Counted from the stretch's first letter, positions 54,916 to 64,000 are shown. The stretch: DNA of 64,000 nucleotides from Pseudobutyrivibrio xylanivorans (GCF_010906925.1 NZ_VTVE01000001.1:1178001-1242000); one strand, 5' to 3'. The notes: generated by a model not told the origin, from the letters alone. Program-made: numbers and translations.

Positions 54916-55959
54916 TTATTTCTTAATCGCCCAACGCATCTTAGTAGATTTACTACGAGGATTAATTCTACACTCCTCTGCCGATGGACGAATCACATCT
55001 GATGATACCTCTGAATACACTCCCTGACGGGCAAGCTCTTTAAATGACTTTTTCACAAGTCTATCCTCTCCTGAATGGAAAGTAAGGATGGCTGCTCTTC
55101 CTCCTGGCTTAAGTACACTAGGCAGCTTTTCTAGGAATGAATAAAGCACCTCAAATTCACTGTTAACGTCTATACGTAACGCCTGAAATACTCTGGCGCA
55201 GCTCTTTTTAATAGCCTGGTCCTTTTCCTCCTTTGGGACCTTCCAAAGAGCCTCTGTTATTGCCTCACGAAGGGCTGTTGTGGTATCCATAGGATTGCCC
55301 TTTGACATAAGTGTAAATACCTTGTGAGCTATCTCCTCAGCGTAAGGCTCATCAGAGTTTTCAATCATCATCCCTACGAACTCTTCCTCAGTAATACTGC
55401 GAAGACGCTGAGCCGCACTCTCACCATGTTCAGGGTCAAGTCGCAAATCTAATGGTCCATCTATCTTGTATGAGAAACCCCTCTGGGGATTATCTATCTG
55501 CATAGATGATACTCCCAGGTCGGCTAATACAAAATCAAATTGGCCTACCTCTTCTGCCACCTTATCTATATTTGCAAAATTAATGAGCCTAAACTGAAAG
55601 TTATCCTCTCCAAAGCCGGCATTTCTAAGCCTCTCCACAGTCTTTTTAGATTCAATAGGATCCACATCCAGTCCATAGATACATCCATTACCATCAAGCT
55701 GCTCTAGCATCTTTCTAGTATGTCCACCATATCCTAAAGTACAATCAAGTCCCTGTTGTCCGGGCTTAATCTGTAAAAAATCAAGTATCTCATTTACCAT
55801 AATAGAAATATGCATACCAGCAGGAGTGGAGCCCTTACTGATAACATGCTCTATTGTATCCTTGTATTTTTCAGGATTGTGTTCTTTGTATTTCTCCTCG
55901 AATTTCTTAGGATATTTTCCAGAGTATCTTACCCTTCTTTTATGCTTAATTTCTTCCAT
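54916..55959 (-). CDS. rsmH: 16S rRNA m4C1402 methyltransferase, extended
   Basis: The 347-residue RsmH/MraW-family protein has the SAM motif LDCTLGYGGHTRKML (about 76-90), DFVLADLGVSSMQIDNPQRGFSY and the C-terminal LTFHSGEDRLVKKSFKEL with INPRSKSTKMRWA. Most RsmH are near 310 residues; here about 35 basic residues (KHKRRVRYSGKYPKKFEEKYKEH) precede the usual start. It lies next to metH, not in a division/cell-wall cluster, so it may be a second copy. Confidence 0.88.
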   Translation of the reverse strand: MEEIKHKRRVRYSGKYPKKFEEKYKEHNPEKYKDTIEHVISKGSTPAGMHISIMVNEILDFLQIKPGQQGLDCTLGYGGHTRKMLEQLDGNGCIYGLDVDPIESKKTVERLRNAGFGEDNFQFRLINFANIDKVAEEVGQFDFVLADLGVSSMQIDNPQRGFSYKIDGPLDLRLDPEHGESAAQRLRSITEEEFVGMMIENSDEPYAEEIAHKVFTLMSKGNPMDTTTALREAITEALWKVPKEEKDQAIKKSCARVFQALRIDVNSEFEVLYSFLEKLPSVLKPGGRAAILTFHSGEDRLVKKSFKELARQGVYSEVSSDVIRPSAEECRINPRSKSTKMRWAIKK

Positions 55960-55977
55960 TAACTCTCCTATTGTTAA

Positions 55978-58422
55978 CTATGCAAACTTGGTCATTAGAT
56001 TCTGCACAAGTTTTACAGCCTCTGCTGCATCTGCAGAATAACCATCTGCATTTATCTCGTCTCTAAATGATTCATTAATACATGCTCCGCCAATGATAAT
56101 CTGAGCGTGACAGCCCTTTTCCTTAGCAAGCTTAACCACGTCATCCATACGCATCATAGTAGTAGTCATAAGAGCAGATAGCCCGATAATATCAGCATTA
56201 ACCTCCACAGCCTTATCTATGATAGTCTCAGCAGGTACATCTTTGCCTAAGTCAATAACATTGTACCCGTAGTTCTTAAGCATAAGCGCCACAAGGTTCT
56301 TACCAATATCGTGTATATCACCCTCTACTGTAGCTATAACTATTGTAGCCTTCGACTCCCCATCCGCACTGGCAAGAAGTGGTTCAATATGTTTCATGCC
56401 AAGCTCCATAGCATTAGCACCAGCTATAAGCTGTGGAAGGAAATATTTCTTTTTATCGTAGAGCTCGCCTACCACATTGATTCCCTTGATTAAGTGCTCC
56501 TCTATAATAACCTGAGGATCCATGCCTTCATCCAAAACCTTTTGAATCTCTGAAACAATCTGGTCCTTTTTCCCCTTAATTACACACTCTGCTATTGGGC
56601 TCACACCATCGCAGGCATTGGCAACAGATAGTCCTCCACCTGAAGCCTGAGCACCAGCTCCTGCAGAAGCAGTCGCAGCCTTAGTCTCAACAACAGGAAG
56701 CGAAGAATACTTCTCTAGAGCCCCTGCCTTATTCATAAGAGTATCTGCCGCTGCAGCGCAATACATAAGCATTTCCTGATTTGGGTTTGCAATAGCCATA
56801 GTAAGTCCCTTACTAACAGCTATAGTAAGGTATGTTGTATTAACAAACTGTCTATTAGGCATACCAAATGAAATGTTTGAAAGGCCGCAAACGGTAGGAA
56901 GTCCCAATTCGTATTTACAATATTCTATTGTCTCAAAGCACTGTAAGCCTGCTGTACCCTCAGCACCTACTGTCTGTACAAGTACGTCAACAACAGCATC
57001 CTCTTTTTTAAGTCCTAGCGCTACAGCATTAGTAAGAACTGTATTAATATGCTGCTTCTTCTCCTCTATATCCTTTGGAAGTCCTGCTCCTGAAAGAGGA
57101 AGTGTGATAAACATAGCTCCATATTTCTTAGCCAGCTTTAGCATAGGAATCATTTTCTCTTCCTCTGCTGAAATAGAATTAATAAGAGCACGACCTGGAT
57201 ATATACGAAGAGCTGCCTCCATAACATCCACATGACTAGTATCAAGACAGAGAGGTAAATCAACCGCTGATGTAACCTCATATATACTATCAATCATCAT
57301 CTGCTTTTCATCGATACCATTCATACCCATGTTGACATCGAGAATGTTGGCGCCTCTTTCTTCCTGCTCTCTGGCAAAATCAACAACCATAGAAAGCGAA
57401 CCATTCTTAAGAGTCTCCTGGAACTTTTTCTTACCAGTAGGATTAATTCTCTCGCCAATAACCATAAATGGACCATCTAAATCAATCCATGTATTTTTTC
57501 TCTCTGATGTAACTACACGAAGTGGTCTATCTATAATTTCATGAACAGGCTTGTCCTTAAGCCTAGATACAAGTGCTCTAATATGGTCTGGTGTAGAGCC
57601 ACAGCATCCACCAAAAAGGGACGCTCCTGCCTCATATAATTTCTCACTAGCATCTGTAAACTCCTCTGGAGTCATCTTATATACAGTCTTACCATTTTCA
57701 AGCTCAGGAAGACCTGCATTTGGCTTTACAATGATAGGAACTGTTGCAACCTTTGCCATCTGCTGAACTAGCTCAAGCATAGCATCAGGTCCTGTACTAC
57801 AGTTCATTCCCACGCAGTCAACACCCATTGATTGCAAAACAATAGTGGCTGTATCTGGAGATGTGCCGTATAGAGTCTTTCCATCAGGATTATATGTAAG
57901 AGATACAATAATAGGTAAATCACATAACTCCTTAATGGCAAGAACAGCTGCTCGGCACTCCTGAAGACTCATCATTGTCTCCACTACAAAAAGATCAACT
58001 CCCTCTAAGAGAATCGCCTCTACCTGTGCCTTATAGCAATCAACCAAATCCTCAAACATCAAATCTCCAAGAGGATAAAGCTGCTTGCCAGTCATTGAAA
58101 TATCTGCAGCTACAAACTTACCCTCAGGAGCCACCTGTCTTGTAAGACGAATAAGTCCCCTATTCATCTCTACCATGTCATCTTCAAGACCATACTCTGC
58201 CAACTTAATAGGTGAAGCGGTAAATGTAGGTGCAAGGACTATATCTGAGCCAGCCTCATAATATGCCTTTTGAATCTCCTGAATTGCCCATGGATTATCA
58301 AGAATCCATTTTTCTGGACAAACTCCTGCCGGCATCCCCCTCTTTTGAAGCTCAGTTCCTGTAGCCCCATCAATAAATACCGTTCTCTTTTCAAGTAACT
58401 GTCTAAAATCATTTCTCGTCAT
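55978..58422 (-). CDS. metH: Cobalamin-dependent methionine synthase, without reactivation domain
   Basis: The 814 residues show, in order, the homocysteine-binding barrel (zinc cysteines in GMNCSTG and GGCCGSTPDHI, about 1-300), a pterin-binding domain (VIGERINPTGKKKFQ, about 320-560), the B12 cap (about 600-680) and the B12 Rossmann domain with DIHDIGKN (cobalt-ligand histidine, about 705-712). The C-terminal AdoMet reactivation domain of longer MetH is absent, as in several anaerobes; a separate protein must restore oxidised B12. It follows a LysR gene by 5 bp. Confidence 0.93.
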   Translation of the reverse strand: MTRNDFRQLLEKRTVFIDGATGTELQKRGMPAGVCPEKWILDNPWAIQEIQKAYYEAGSDIVLAPTFTASPIKLAEYGLEDDMVEMNRGLIRLTRQVAPEGKFVAADISMTGKQLYPLGDLMFEDLVDCYKAQVEAILLEGVDLFVVETMMSLQECRAAVLAIKELCDLPIIVSLTYNPDGKTLYGTSPDTATIVLQSMGVDCVGMNCSTGPDAMLELVQQMAKVATVPIIVKPNAGLPELENGKTVYKMTPEEFTDASEKLYEAGASLFGGCCGSTPDHIRALVSRLKDKPVHEIIDRPLRVVTSERKNTWIDLDGPFMVIGERINPTGKKKFQETLKNGSLSMVVDFAREQEERGANILDVNMGMNGIDEKQMMIDSIYEVTSAVDLPLCLDTSHVDVMEAALRIYPGRALINSISAEEEKMIPMLKLAKKYGAMFITLPLSGAGLPKDIEEKKQHINTVLTNAVALGLKKEDAVVDVLVQTVGAEGTAGLQCFETIEYCKYELGLPTVCGLSNISFGMPNRQFVNTTYLTIAVSKGLTMAIANPNQEMLMYCAAAADTLMNKAGALEKYSSLPVVETKAATASAGAGAQASGGGLSVANACDGVSPIAECVIKGKKDQIVSEIQKVLDEGMDPQVIIEEHLIKGINVVGELYDKKKYFLPQLIAGANAMELGMKHIEPLLASADGESKATIVIATVEGDIHDIGKNLVALMLKNYGYNVIDLGKDVPAETIIDKAVEVNADIIGLSALMTTTMMRMDDVVKLAKEKGCHAQIIIGGACINESFRDEINADGYSADAAEAVKLVQNLMTKFA

Positions 58423-58427
58423 TAATA

Positions 58428-59330
58428 CTACTCCTCAATTGCATGTCTAACATAATCCAAAAACTCTAGTGCAAGAGTCCCTGGTGTATATTCCCTATTT
58501 ATCAAATATCCAAACTCAATCTGGCCACCCTCATTAAATAACTCTAATCCCGGCCCATAGCCACTTTCATAGCTGTTAAAGGAAGCCGCGCTAAGATTAG
58601 CCAAGTGATTCTTCTCTAGCATATAATGCATTACATAATCACTATTAGTGACAACAGATATATCCTGACTTATATCTATAAGCTCACCATCAGAGGTAGT
58701 CCATTTACCATATCTAAGATATTCATCATTCTCAGACTGAATAAACTTAAGTCCCTTCAGGCTCTTAGCCTGTGGAATATTCGTATTTACCATATCCTCT
58801 GGTTGCAAGTAAACCATTCCATTCATTGCCTTTAAGCTAACGAATCTAAGATTGTACTTCTTAATCATGTATTCAATCTGTGGTCGCGAATCCGGAAATA
58901 CGTATATAAATCCTATTTCATCATCATCCAGTCTGATACGCTCAATTAAATTCATAGTGCTATCAGCATGAATATAAAAACAAGCATCTTCATCCCTATG
59001 ATTATCATAGAACTTGGAAAAACAATTTGAGAGCCAAGAGCTATGATTCATTCCAATCCTAACAACATTTTTCTGCAGATTGGAATTCTCACTCTCCAAC
59101 CTATCAAAATCAAGAACTATATGACTGGCCTTTTGGTAAAACGCCTTGCCCTTTTCTGTAAGAGATATGCCTCTGCTCTCCCTCTTAAACAGAGGATACT
59201 CTAGCTCACTTTCAAGCGAAGACACCACCTTGCTTACACTTGACTGTGTTGTAAAAAGCACCTTGGCCGCCTCACTAAAAGAGCCCACATCTGCAGAGAC
59301 AACAAAATATTTTAATTGCTTAATCTCCAT
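58428..59330 (-). CDS. LysR-family regulator upstream of metH
   Basis: The 300-residue protein has a LysR helix-turn-helix (MEIKQLKYFVVSADVGSFSEAAKVLFTTQSSVSKVVSSLE, residues 1-40) and a ligand-binding domain that is poorly conserved. It lies 5 bp before metH in the same direction, so metH is a likely target or at least a cotranscribed gene. LysR proteins usually also control a divergent neighbour; the divergent side here has none within 100 bp. Confidence 0.85.
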   Translation of the reverse strand: MEIKQLKYFVVSADVGSFSEAAKVLFTTQSSVSKVVSSLESELEYPLFKRESRGISLTEKGKAFYQKASHIVLDFDRLESENSNLQKNVVRIGMNHSSWLSNCFSKFYDNHRDEDACFYIHADSTMNLIERIRLDDDEIGFIYVFPDSRPQIEYMIKKYNLRFVSLKAMNGMVYLQPEDMVNTNIPQAKSLKGLKFIQSENDEYLRYGKWTTSDGELIDISQDISVVTNSDYVMHYMLEKNHLANLSAASFNSYESGYGPGLELFNEGGQIEFGYLINREYTPGTLALEFLDYVRHAIEE

Positions 59331-59398
59331 TTATACTCTCCTACTTGATATAGATTTATATCCTCACTTTACTCTGCTAAAGATTTTAACATAATAAT

Positions 59399-59428
59399 AA
59401 GGGCAGTCCAAGATGAACCGCCCTTAAA
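59399..59428 (-). terminator. Hairpin after the XRE gene
   Basis: AAGGGCGGTTC and GGACTGCCCTT pair with one mismatch and are followed by ATTATTATG on the minus strand. Confidence 0.6.
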
Positions 59429-59447
59429 AATAGTGATATCAATTAAA

Positions 59448-59909
59448 TTAATAGAACAAATAACTTCTCATTAAGAAACCAGATGCCCAACCGGTCCATG
59501 TTAATAAAAATATGAATCCGCCTCTCAACCACAAATTATCAACATATCTACAAGCTAAAATATCACCCATAACAACTGTTATAAGCACTAAAACACATAC
59601 TATAGAGCATTTAATCTTAGCTACCTTCTTTTGTTTCTTTAAATATGTAATAGTCTCATTTAGCATATTGATTTCTTCTTCACTTGTCATTGAATCATCA
59701 CCTTTACTTGACTTCATTAATTCCATAATTGTCACCCCCAATGCTACTGAAAGAGGCTCTAAGAGTGTGATATCTGGATATCCAACTCCACGCTCCCATC
59801 GGCTAACTGCCTTTCCTGTAACAGAAACTTTCTCTCCTAATTCTGTTTGAGATAGTCCTTGCTCTTTTCTACATTCATAAACAAACTTTCCAAAATCATA
59901 TGCATCCAT
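59448..59909 (-). CDS. XRE-family regulator with membrane segments
   Basis: The 153-residue protein has an N-terminal HTH_3 (QGLSQTELGEKVSVTGKAVSRWERGVGYPD, about 17-46), a short linker with a coil (MLNETITYLKKQKKVAK), and two membrane segments (about 103-120 and 128-148). A DNA-binding domain tethered to the membrane suggests an envelope or stress signal. No target is evident. It stands alone between a LysR gene and feoB, with hairpins on both sides. Confidence 0.8.
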   Translation of the reverse strand: MDAYDFGKFVYECRKEQGLSQTELGEKVSVTGKAVSRWERGVGYPDITLLEPLSVALGVTIMELMKSSKGDDSMTSEEEINMLNETITYLKKQKKVAKIKCSIVCVLVLITVVMGDILACRYVDNLWLRGGFIFLLTWTGWASGFLMRSYLFY

Positions 59910-60039
59910 TATTTAATCCCCCTTTAAAACGAACACTATAATTATTTAACCCAAAGAAAAGATTTTCTTCAATATCTTTTTCAATAATTGCTGTCGATGA
60001 ATCATTTACACCCAGAAAAATAGCCATTTAGTCTATATA

Positions 60040-60070
60040 AAAAGGGTTGGATCCAAAAATCCAACCCTAA
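60040..60070 (-). terminator. Terminator of the feoAB fusion
   Basis: AGGGTTGGAT and ATCCAACCCT form a perfect 10-bp stem followed by TTTTTATA on the minus strand. Confidence 0.92.
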
Positions 60071-60083
60071 AATAAAAAATATT

Positions 60084-62456
60084 CTAGTTTAATCCTAACG
60101 CAAGTCCTACTGCTCTAACTAGGAAAGCTACAAGCCATGCTACTGCACATTGGAAAATAACCATCTTCAGTGCAGCCTTGCGGCCAGCTTCTCTTTTTTC
60201 TGCTGCTATAGCTGCCACACATGGTGTGTAGAGCAGGCAGAAAATCAAAAATACAAATGCTGTCAGCGGAGTAATCTCTGATTGCATGCCAGACATCCCA
60301 CCATAAAGTACAGTTATCATTGAAACCACACTTTCTTTTGCAAGGAATCCTGAAATCAAAGAAGTAACCATCTTCCAATTTCCAAATCCAAGCGGGATAA
60401 ATATCGGTGCAAGCACTCCGGATAGTGCTGCTAAAATACTATCCTCAGATGACTCAACCATATGGAAATAGAAGTTAAAGTTCTGCAGGAACCATACTGC
60501 TATTGTACCAAGGAAAATAACTGTAAAGGCCCTTTGTATGAAATCCTTAGCCTTATCCCACATAAGCATTAACACGCTTTTAAGTCCTGGTAGACGATAG
60601 TTTGGAAGTTCCATAACAAATGGCACTGCCTCCCCTTTAAATAAGGTGTTCTTGCTGCAAAGAGCAACAACCACAGCAACAACTATTCCAATAATATATA
60701 AGCCCACCATTACAAGGGCAGCTCTATCAGGGAAAAATGCCGCTGCAAAAAATGCATAAATTGGCATCTTGGCACTACAGCTCATAAATGGAATCAAAAG
60801 CTGAGTCATCTTTCTATCTCTATCAGATGGAAGTGTTCTTGTAGACATAATAGCAGGAACAGAACATCCAAAACCGATAAGCATTGGCACGATGCTTCGA
60901 CCGGAAAGACCGATTCTTCTAAGAAGCTTGTCCATTACAAAAGCAACTCGTGCCATGTAGCCACTATCCTCAAGCATTGATAGAAAGAAATAAAGTACCA
61001 CAATAATAGGTACGAAGCTAAGTACAGAACCAACACCTGTAAATATGGCATCTATCACAAGAGAATGAATAGGCGCAGCCACATCACCTGCAGTAAGCAA
61101 TTTATCCACTGCCTCAGTAAGCACTCCTATTCCATCTTCCAGTAATCCCTGCAAAAATGCTCCTATAACATTGAATGTCAAATAAAAAACAAGAGCCATT
61201 ATACCTATAAATGCAGGGATTGCAGTCCACTTACCGGTGAAAAATCTATCTAGATTTCTACTTCTGATATGCTCTCTGCTTTCCTTTGGCTTAACAACTG
61301 TCTCTTCGCATATACGGTTTATAAATGTAAATCGCATATCAGCCATAGCTGCCGCTCTATCAAGCCCACGTTCCTTTTCCATTTGAAGGACGATTTTTTC
61401 AAGGGTATCTTGCTCATTTTCATCTAGGCCCAATGCCTTAGATACAAGCATATCCCCCTCTAAAAGCTTTGTGGCAGCAAAACGAATTGGTATATCTGCC
61501 TTTTCTGCATGATCCTCTATAAGGCTCATAACACCATGAATGGCTCTGTGAACTGCTCCATTGTGGTCTTCCTTACCACAGAAATCCGTGCGACCTGGTT
61601 TCTCATTGTATTTAGCAATATGAATAGCATGAGAAACAAGCTCAGCTATACCCTCATTTTTGGCTGCAGAAATTGGAACTACAGGAATCTGTAGCAAATC
61701 CTCCAGCTTATTAATAAGTACCGAACCACCATTACCAGCCATTTCATCCATCATATTTAGGGCTAAAATAGTAGGTATTTCAAGCTCTAAAAGCTGCATA
61801 GTAAGGTACAGATTTCTCTCTATATTTGTAGCATCAACAATATTAATAATAGCTGTAGGCTTTTCTTCAAGGACAAATCTACGAGAGACAATCTCCTCAC
61901 TGGTATAAGGGCTCATAGAATAAATACCAGGTAAATCCACCACCTCAGTATTAGGATGCCCCTTTATTGAACCGCTTTTTCTATCAACTGTAACTCCAGG
62001 GAAATTTCCCACATGCTGGTTAGCCCCTGTAAGCTGATTAAAAAGTGTAGTCTTACCGCAATTCTGATTGCCTACAAGAGCAAAAGTAAGCATGCCTGTG
62101 TTAACAGCCTTTGCCTTGTGCTCCACCTCATAATCATGGGTGCCGGCCTCCTCGCCAAGGGCTGGATGAGGTATTTCTTTTATTTGCTTCTCGTGGTCAT
62201 GAATAGCCTCACTATCCGCACCAGATATATCCCTAATATTATCGATTTCTATTTGCTTAGCATCTGCCAGTCTGATGGTAAGCTCATATCCGGAAATACG
62301 AATTTCTATAGGATCTCCCATTGGTGCATACTTAATCATGGACACATCTGAACCGGGGATGATGCCCATATCAAGGAAATGTTGCCTTAGGGCACCGCTT
62401 CCTCCAACTGCCTTAACCGTAGCAGTTTTGCCAATATTAAGTTTACTTAAATCCAA
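60084..62456 (-). CDS. feoB: Ferrous iron transporter, FeoA-FeoB fusion
   Basis: The 790-residue protein joins an SH3-like FeoA domain (about 1-75, LNIGKTATVKAVGGSGALRQHFLDMG) to FeoB. The G domain has LVGNQNCGKTTLFNQLTG (about 128-145), VDLPGIYS and NMMD; the membrane part follows with the two Gate motifs (SGRSIVPMLIGFGCSVPAI and LIPFMSCSAKMPIYA). It imports Fe2+. The start is a TTG with GAGGAG 8 nt upstream. Fused FeoAB occurs in several Clostridia. No clear Fur box is seen. Confidence 0.95.
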   Translation of the reverse strand: MDLSKLNIGKTATVKAVGGSGALRQHFLDMGIIPGSDVSMIKYAPMGDPIEIRISGYELTIRLADAKQIEIDNIRDISGADSEAIHDHEKQIKEIPHPALGEEAGTHDYEVEHKAKAVNTGMLTFALVGNQNCGKTTLFNQLTGANQHVGNFPGVTVDRKSGSIKGHPNTEVVDLPGIYSMSPYTSEEIVSRRFVLEEKPTAIINIVDATNIERNLYLTMQLLELEIPTILALNMMDEMAGNGGSVLINKLEDLLQIPVVPISAAKNEGIAELVSHAIHIAKYNEKPGRTDFCGKEDHNGAVHRAIHGVMSLIEDHAEKADIPIRFAATKLLEGDMLVSKALGLDENEQDTLEKIVLQMEKERGLDRAAAMADMRFTFINRICEETVVKPKESREHIRSRNLDRFFTGKWTAIPAFIGIMALVFYLTFNVIGAFLQGLLEDGIGVLTEAVDKLLTAGDVAAPIHSLVIDAIFTGVGSVLSFVPIIVVLYFFLSMLEDSGYMARVAFVMDKLLRRIGLSGRSIVPMLIGFGCSVPAIMSTRTLPSDRDRKMTQLLIPFMSCSAKMPIYAFFAAAFFPDRAALVMVGLYIIGIVVAVVVALCSKNTLFKGEAVPFVMELPNYRLPGLKSVLMLMWDKAKDFIQRAFTVIFLGTIAVWFLQNFNFYFHMVESSEDSILAALSGVLAPIFIPLGFGNWKMVTSLISGFLAKESVVSMITVLYGGMSGMQSEITPLTAFVFLIFCLLYTPCVAAIAAEKREAGRKAALKMVIFQCAVAWLVAFLVRAVGLALGLN

Positions 62457-62497
62457 GTTTCGACTCCTCTAATCATAGTTAGTTATAAACGCCCTTT

Positions 62498-62508
62498 ATT
62501 ATAGCACA
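62498..62508 (-). promoter_or_regulatory. Extended -10 promoter of feoB
   Basis: The minus strand reads TGCTATAAT, an extended -10 box, about 45 bp before the feoB start. A TTGCAT lies 19 bp further upstream as a poor -35. Confidence 0.5.
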
Positions 62509-62534
62509 CTAACACCCATTATATGCAATAAAAT

Positions 62535-62629
62535 AGCCTCTAGTTACGACTACAAGCCTTAGTATTTCTCCGCTCATCTAACACGATTCGCTTGAGAAAT
62601 CTAAGAGCTTGCTGTCTACTAGAGGCTCA
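62535..62629 (-). repeat. Palindromic intergenic element, copy 3 (diverged)
   Basis: A 95-bp imperfect palindrome lies between cysK and feoB. The outer stem is AGCCTCTAGT/ACTAGAGGCT and a second stem is ATTTCTC/GAGAAAT. It shares CAAGCCT-AGTAT and AAGAGCTTG blocks with copies 1 and 2, but its stems have their own sequence. It may also terminate cysK transcription (TATTTTATT follows). Confidence 0.7.
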
Positions 62630-62643
62630 TCATTATTTACATT

Positions 62644-63576
62644 TTATTCAGTGAAAAGTGGTGTTGAATAGTAACGGTCACCTGAGTCTGGAAGAAGAGC
62701 TACGATTGTCTTGCCCTTGTTCTCTGGCTTCTTTGCGTACTCGATAGCACCGTGAAGTGCAGCACCTGAAGAAATACCAACTGAGATACCTTCCTTCTTT
62801 GCAAGAAGCTTAGCAGCCTTAAATGCATCATCAGACTCTGCTACAAATACTTCATCATAAATCTTTGTATTAAGTACATCTGGAACGAAACCAGCACCGA
62901 TACCCTGAATCTTGTGAGCGCCAGCCTTGCCTTCTGAAAGAACTGGAGAATCCTTTGGCTCAAGTGCTACTACCTTAACGTTAGGATTCTGGCTCTTTAA
63001 GTACTCGCCAACACCTGTTACAGTACCGCCTGTACCTACACCTGCGATGAAAAGATCAACCTGTCCATCTGTATCCTTCCAGATTTCTGGACCAGTAGTG
63101 CTGCGATGAGCAGCTGAGTTTGCAGGGTTAACGAACTGACCTGGGATGAAGCTGCCTTCGATTTCAGCAGCAAGCTCCTCAGCCTTTGCGATAGCGCCTT
63201 TCATACCCTTTGAGCCCTCTGTGAGAACGATTTCTGCACCGTAAGCCTTAAGAATATTTCTACGCTCTACTGACATTGTCTCAGGCATTGTAAGGATAGC
63301 TCTGTATCCCTTTGCTGCAGCGATAGCTGCAAGACCAATACCTGTGTTACCTGATGTAGGCTCGATGATAACTGAACCTTCCTTAAGCTGGCCCTTCTGC
63401 TCAGCATCCTCGATCATAGCAAGTGCTACTCTATCCTTTACTGAACCTGCTGGATTGAAGTACTCAAGCTTAACTAAAACCTTTGCCTCAAGGCCAAGTT
63501 CCTTCTCAATATTTGTCACCTCTACAAGTGGTGTGTTGCCGATGAGCTCTGATGCGCTCTTGTAAATGTTTGCCAT
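62644..63576 (-). CDS. cysK: Cysteine synthase A
   Basis: The 310-residue PLP enzyme has the cofactor lysine in PAGSVKDRVALAM (about 41-53) and the PTSGNTGIGLAA phosphate loop (about 73-84). It makes cysteine from O-acetylserine and sulphide. The C-terminal GDRYYSTPLF is the normal end. It follows metY with a 67-bp gap in the same direction, giving a sulphur-assimilation pair. Confidence 0.96.
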   Translation of the reverse strand: MANIYKSASELIGNTPLVEVTNIEKELGLEAKVLVKLEYFNPAGSVKDRVALAMIEDAEQKGQLKEGSVIIEPTSGNTGIGLAAIAAAKGYRAILTMPETMSVERRNILKAYGAEIVLTEGSKGMKGAIAKAEELAAEIEGSFIPGQFVNPANSAAHRSTTGPEIWKDTDGQVDLFIAGVGTGGTVTGVGEYLKSQNPNVKVVALEPKDSPVLSEGKAGAHKIQGIGAGFVPDVLNTKIYDEVFVAESDDAFKAAKLLAKKEGISVGISSGAALHGAIEYAKKPENKGKTIVALLPDSGDRYYSTPLFTE

Positions 63577-63642
63577 AACATAACCTCCGTGTAAAAAAAC
63601 TATTTTTAGTATACAACTTAATGTGTTTATCCGCTATTTAAA

Positions 63643-64000
63643 TTAAACGGCCTTTGTATTTGAATTTGAATCTGTACCTACGCTGCTAACACCATCGATG
63701 GCTGCAAAGCCCTTCTCAAGATCCTCGATGATATCATCAATATGCTCTGTACCAATTGAAAGTCTGATTGTAGACTGTGTAATACCCTGATCTAAAAGCT
63801 CTTCCTCTGTAAGCTGAGAATGAGTTGTTGTTGCTGGATGAATAACAAGACTCTTAACGTCTGCTACATTTGCAAGGATTGAGAAAATCTCAAGATTGTC
63901 AATAAACTTATATGCTGCTTCCTTGCCGCCCTTGATTTCAAATGTGAAGATACTACCACCATTCTTAGGGAAGTACTTCTTATAAAGCTCGTGATCTGGA
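63643..64000 (-). CDS. metY: O-acetylhomoserine sulfhydrylase, 3' end only
   Basis: The last 118 residues are visible and run into the right window edge. They end in a Cys/Met-metabolism PLP-enzyme C-terminus: SIFTFEIKGGKEAAYKFIDN, LANVADVKSLVIHPATTTHS and ITQSTIRLSIGTEHIDDIIEDL. The HPATTTHSQL block is typical of MetY. It would make homocysteine from O-acetylhomoserine, the product expected of the MetA in this window. The active-site lysine lies outside the window. Confidence 0.9.
   Translation of the reverse strand, partial: PDHELYKKYFPKNGGSIFTFEIKGGKEAAYKFIDNLEIFSILANVADVKSLVIHPATTTHSQLTEEELLDQGITQSTIRLSIGTEHIDDIIEDLEKGFAAIDGVSSVGTDSNSNTKAV

Noticed and set aside
62457-62520. Fur or DtxR box before feoB
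   Set aside because: Some short palindromic steps exist around TAACTAACTATGATTA, but they match no iron-box consensus well enough.

Overview
The window looks like the chromosome of a low-GC Firmicute of the Lachnospiraceae type, most likely Butyrivibrio or Pseudobutyrivibrio. This is inferred from gene families and AT-rich base use, not from a 16S gene. About 50 genes can be supported, nearly all on the minus strand. The only plus-strand genes are aroE, the DAHP synthase, a ClC channel and a YgjV-like protein.

Positions 1-6,500 are a decayed integrative conjugative element. It carries a partial methyltransferase, the tetracycline-resistance gene tet(W) with its leader peptide and attenuator, a truncated Maff2 protein, a two-gene HNH nuclease/ABC-type ATPase module that resembles the Septu (PtuAB) anti-phage system, and the frameshifted 3' end of a VirD4/TraG coupling protein. 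VirD4 and Maff2 are usually neighbours in such elements, so the defence pair looks like cargo placed between them.

Positions 6,950-25,700 hold housekeeping genes: metA, ligA, rluF, an SH3-domain protein, tRNA-Arg, divergent shikimate operons (aroD-aroK against aroE-DAHP synthase), small membrane proteins including an Lgt-like one, a Nudix hydrolase, a DUF2339 membrane protein, rny, recA-recX with a LexA box, and prfC. Between the DUF2339 gene and rny lies an array of nine palindromic units with an exact 52-bp period.

Positions 25,700-34,800 carry rpsU, alaS, a degenerate CbiB/CobS-like pair, an OGG-type glycosylase, a metallo-beta-lactamase-fold protein, a DUF5692 protein and a lipid kinase. 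Positions 34,800-46,900 carry the ClC channel, two adjacent isopropylmalate-dehydratase-type heterodimers, YgjV, an EAL protein, alr, an amino-acid ABC transporter whose binding-protein lobes appear in permuted order, an sce7726-family protein and a lipoprotein.

Positions 47,000-64,000 carry a large membrane/WG-like protein, VOC and GNAT proteins, tRNA-Met and tRNA-Val with copied tRNA fragments next to them, a YdjI-YdjG-YdjH-like envelope module, rsmH, LysR-metH, a membrane-anchored XRE regulator, a FeoA-FeoB fusion, cysK and the 3' end of metY. MetA (with the acetyl-CoA-type Glu111), MetY, CysK and MetH together describe methionine and cysteine synthesis through O-acetylhomoserine and O-acetylserine.

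A family of three roughly 95-nt imperfect palindromes, with stems that differ in sequence but stay paired, sits between co-directional genes at 25,678, 39,232 and 62,535.
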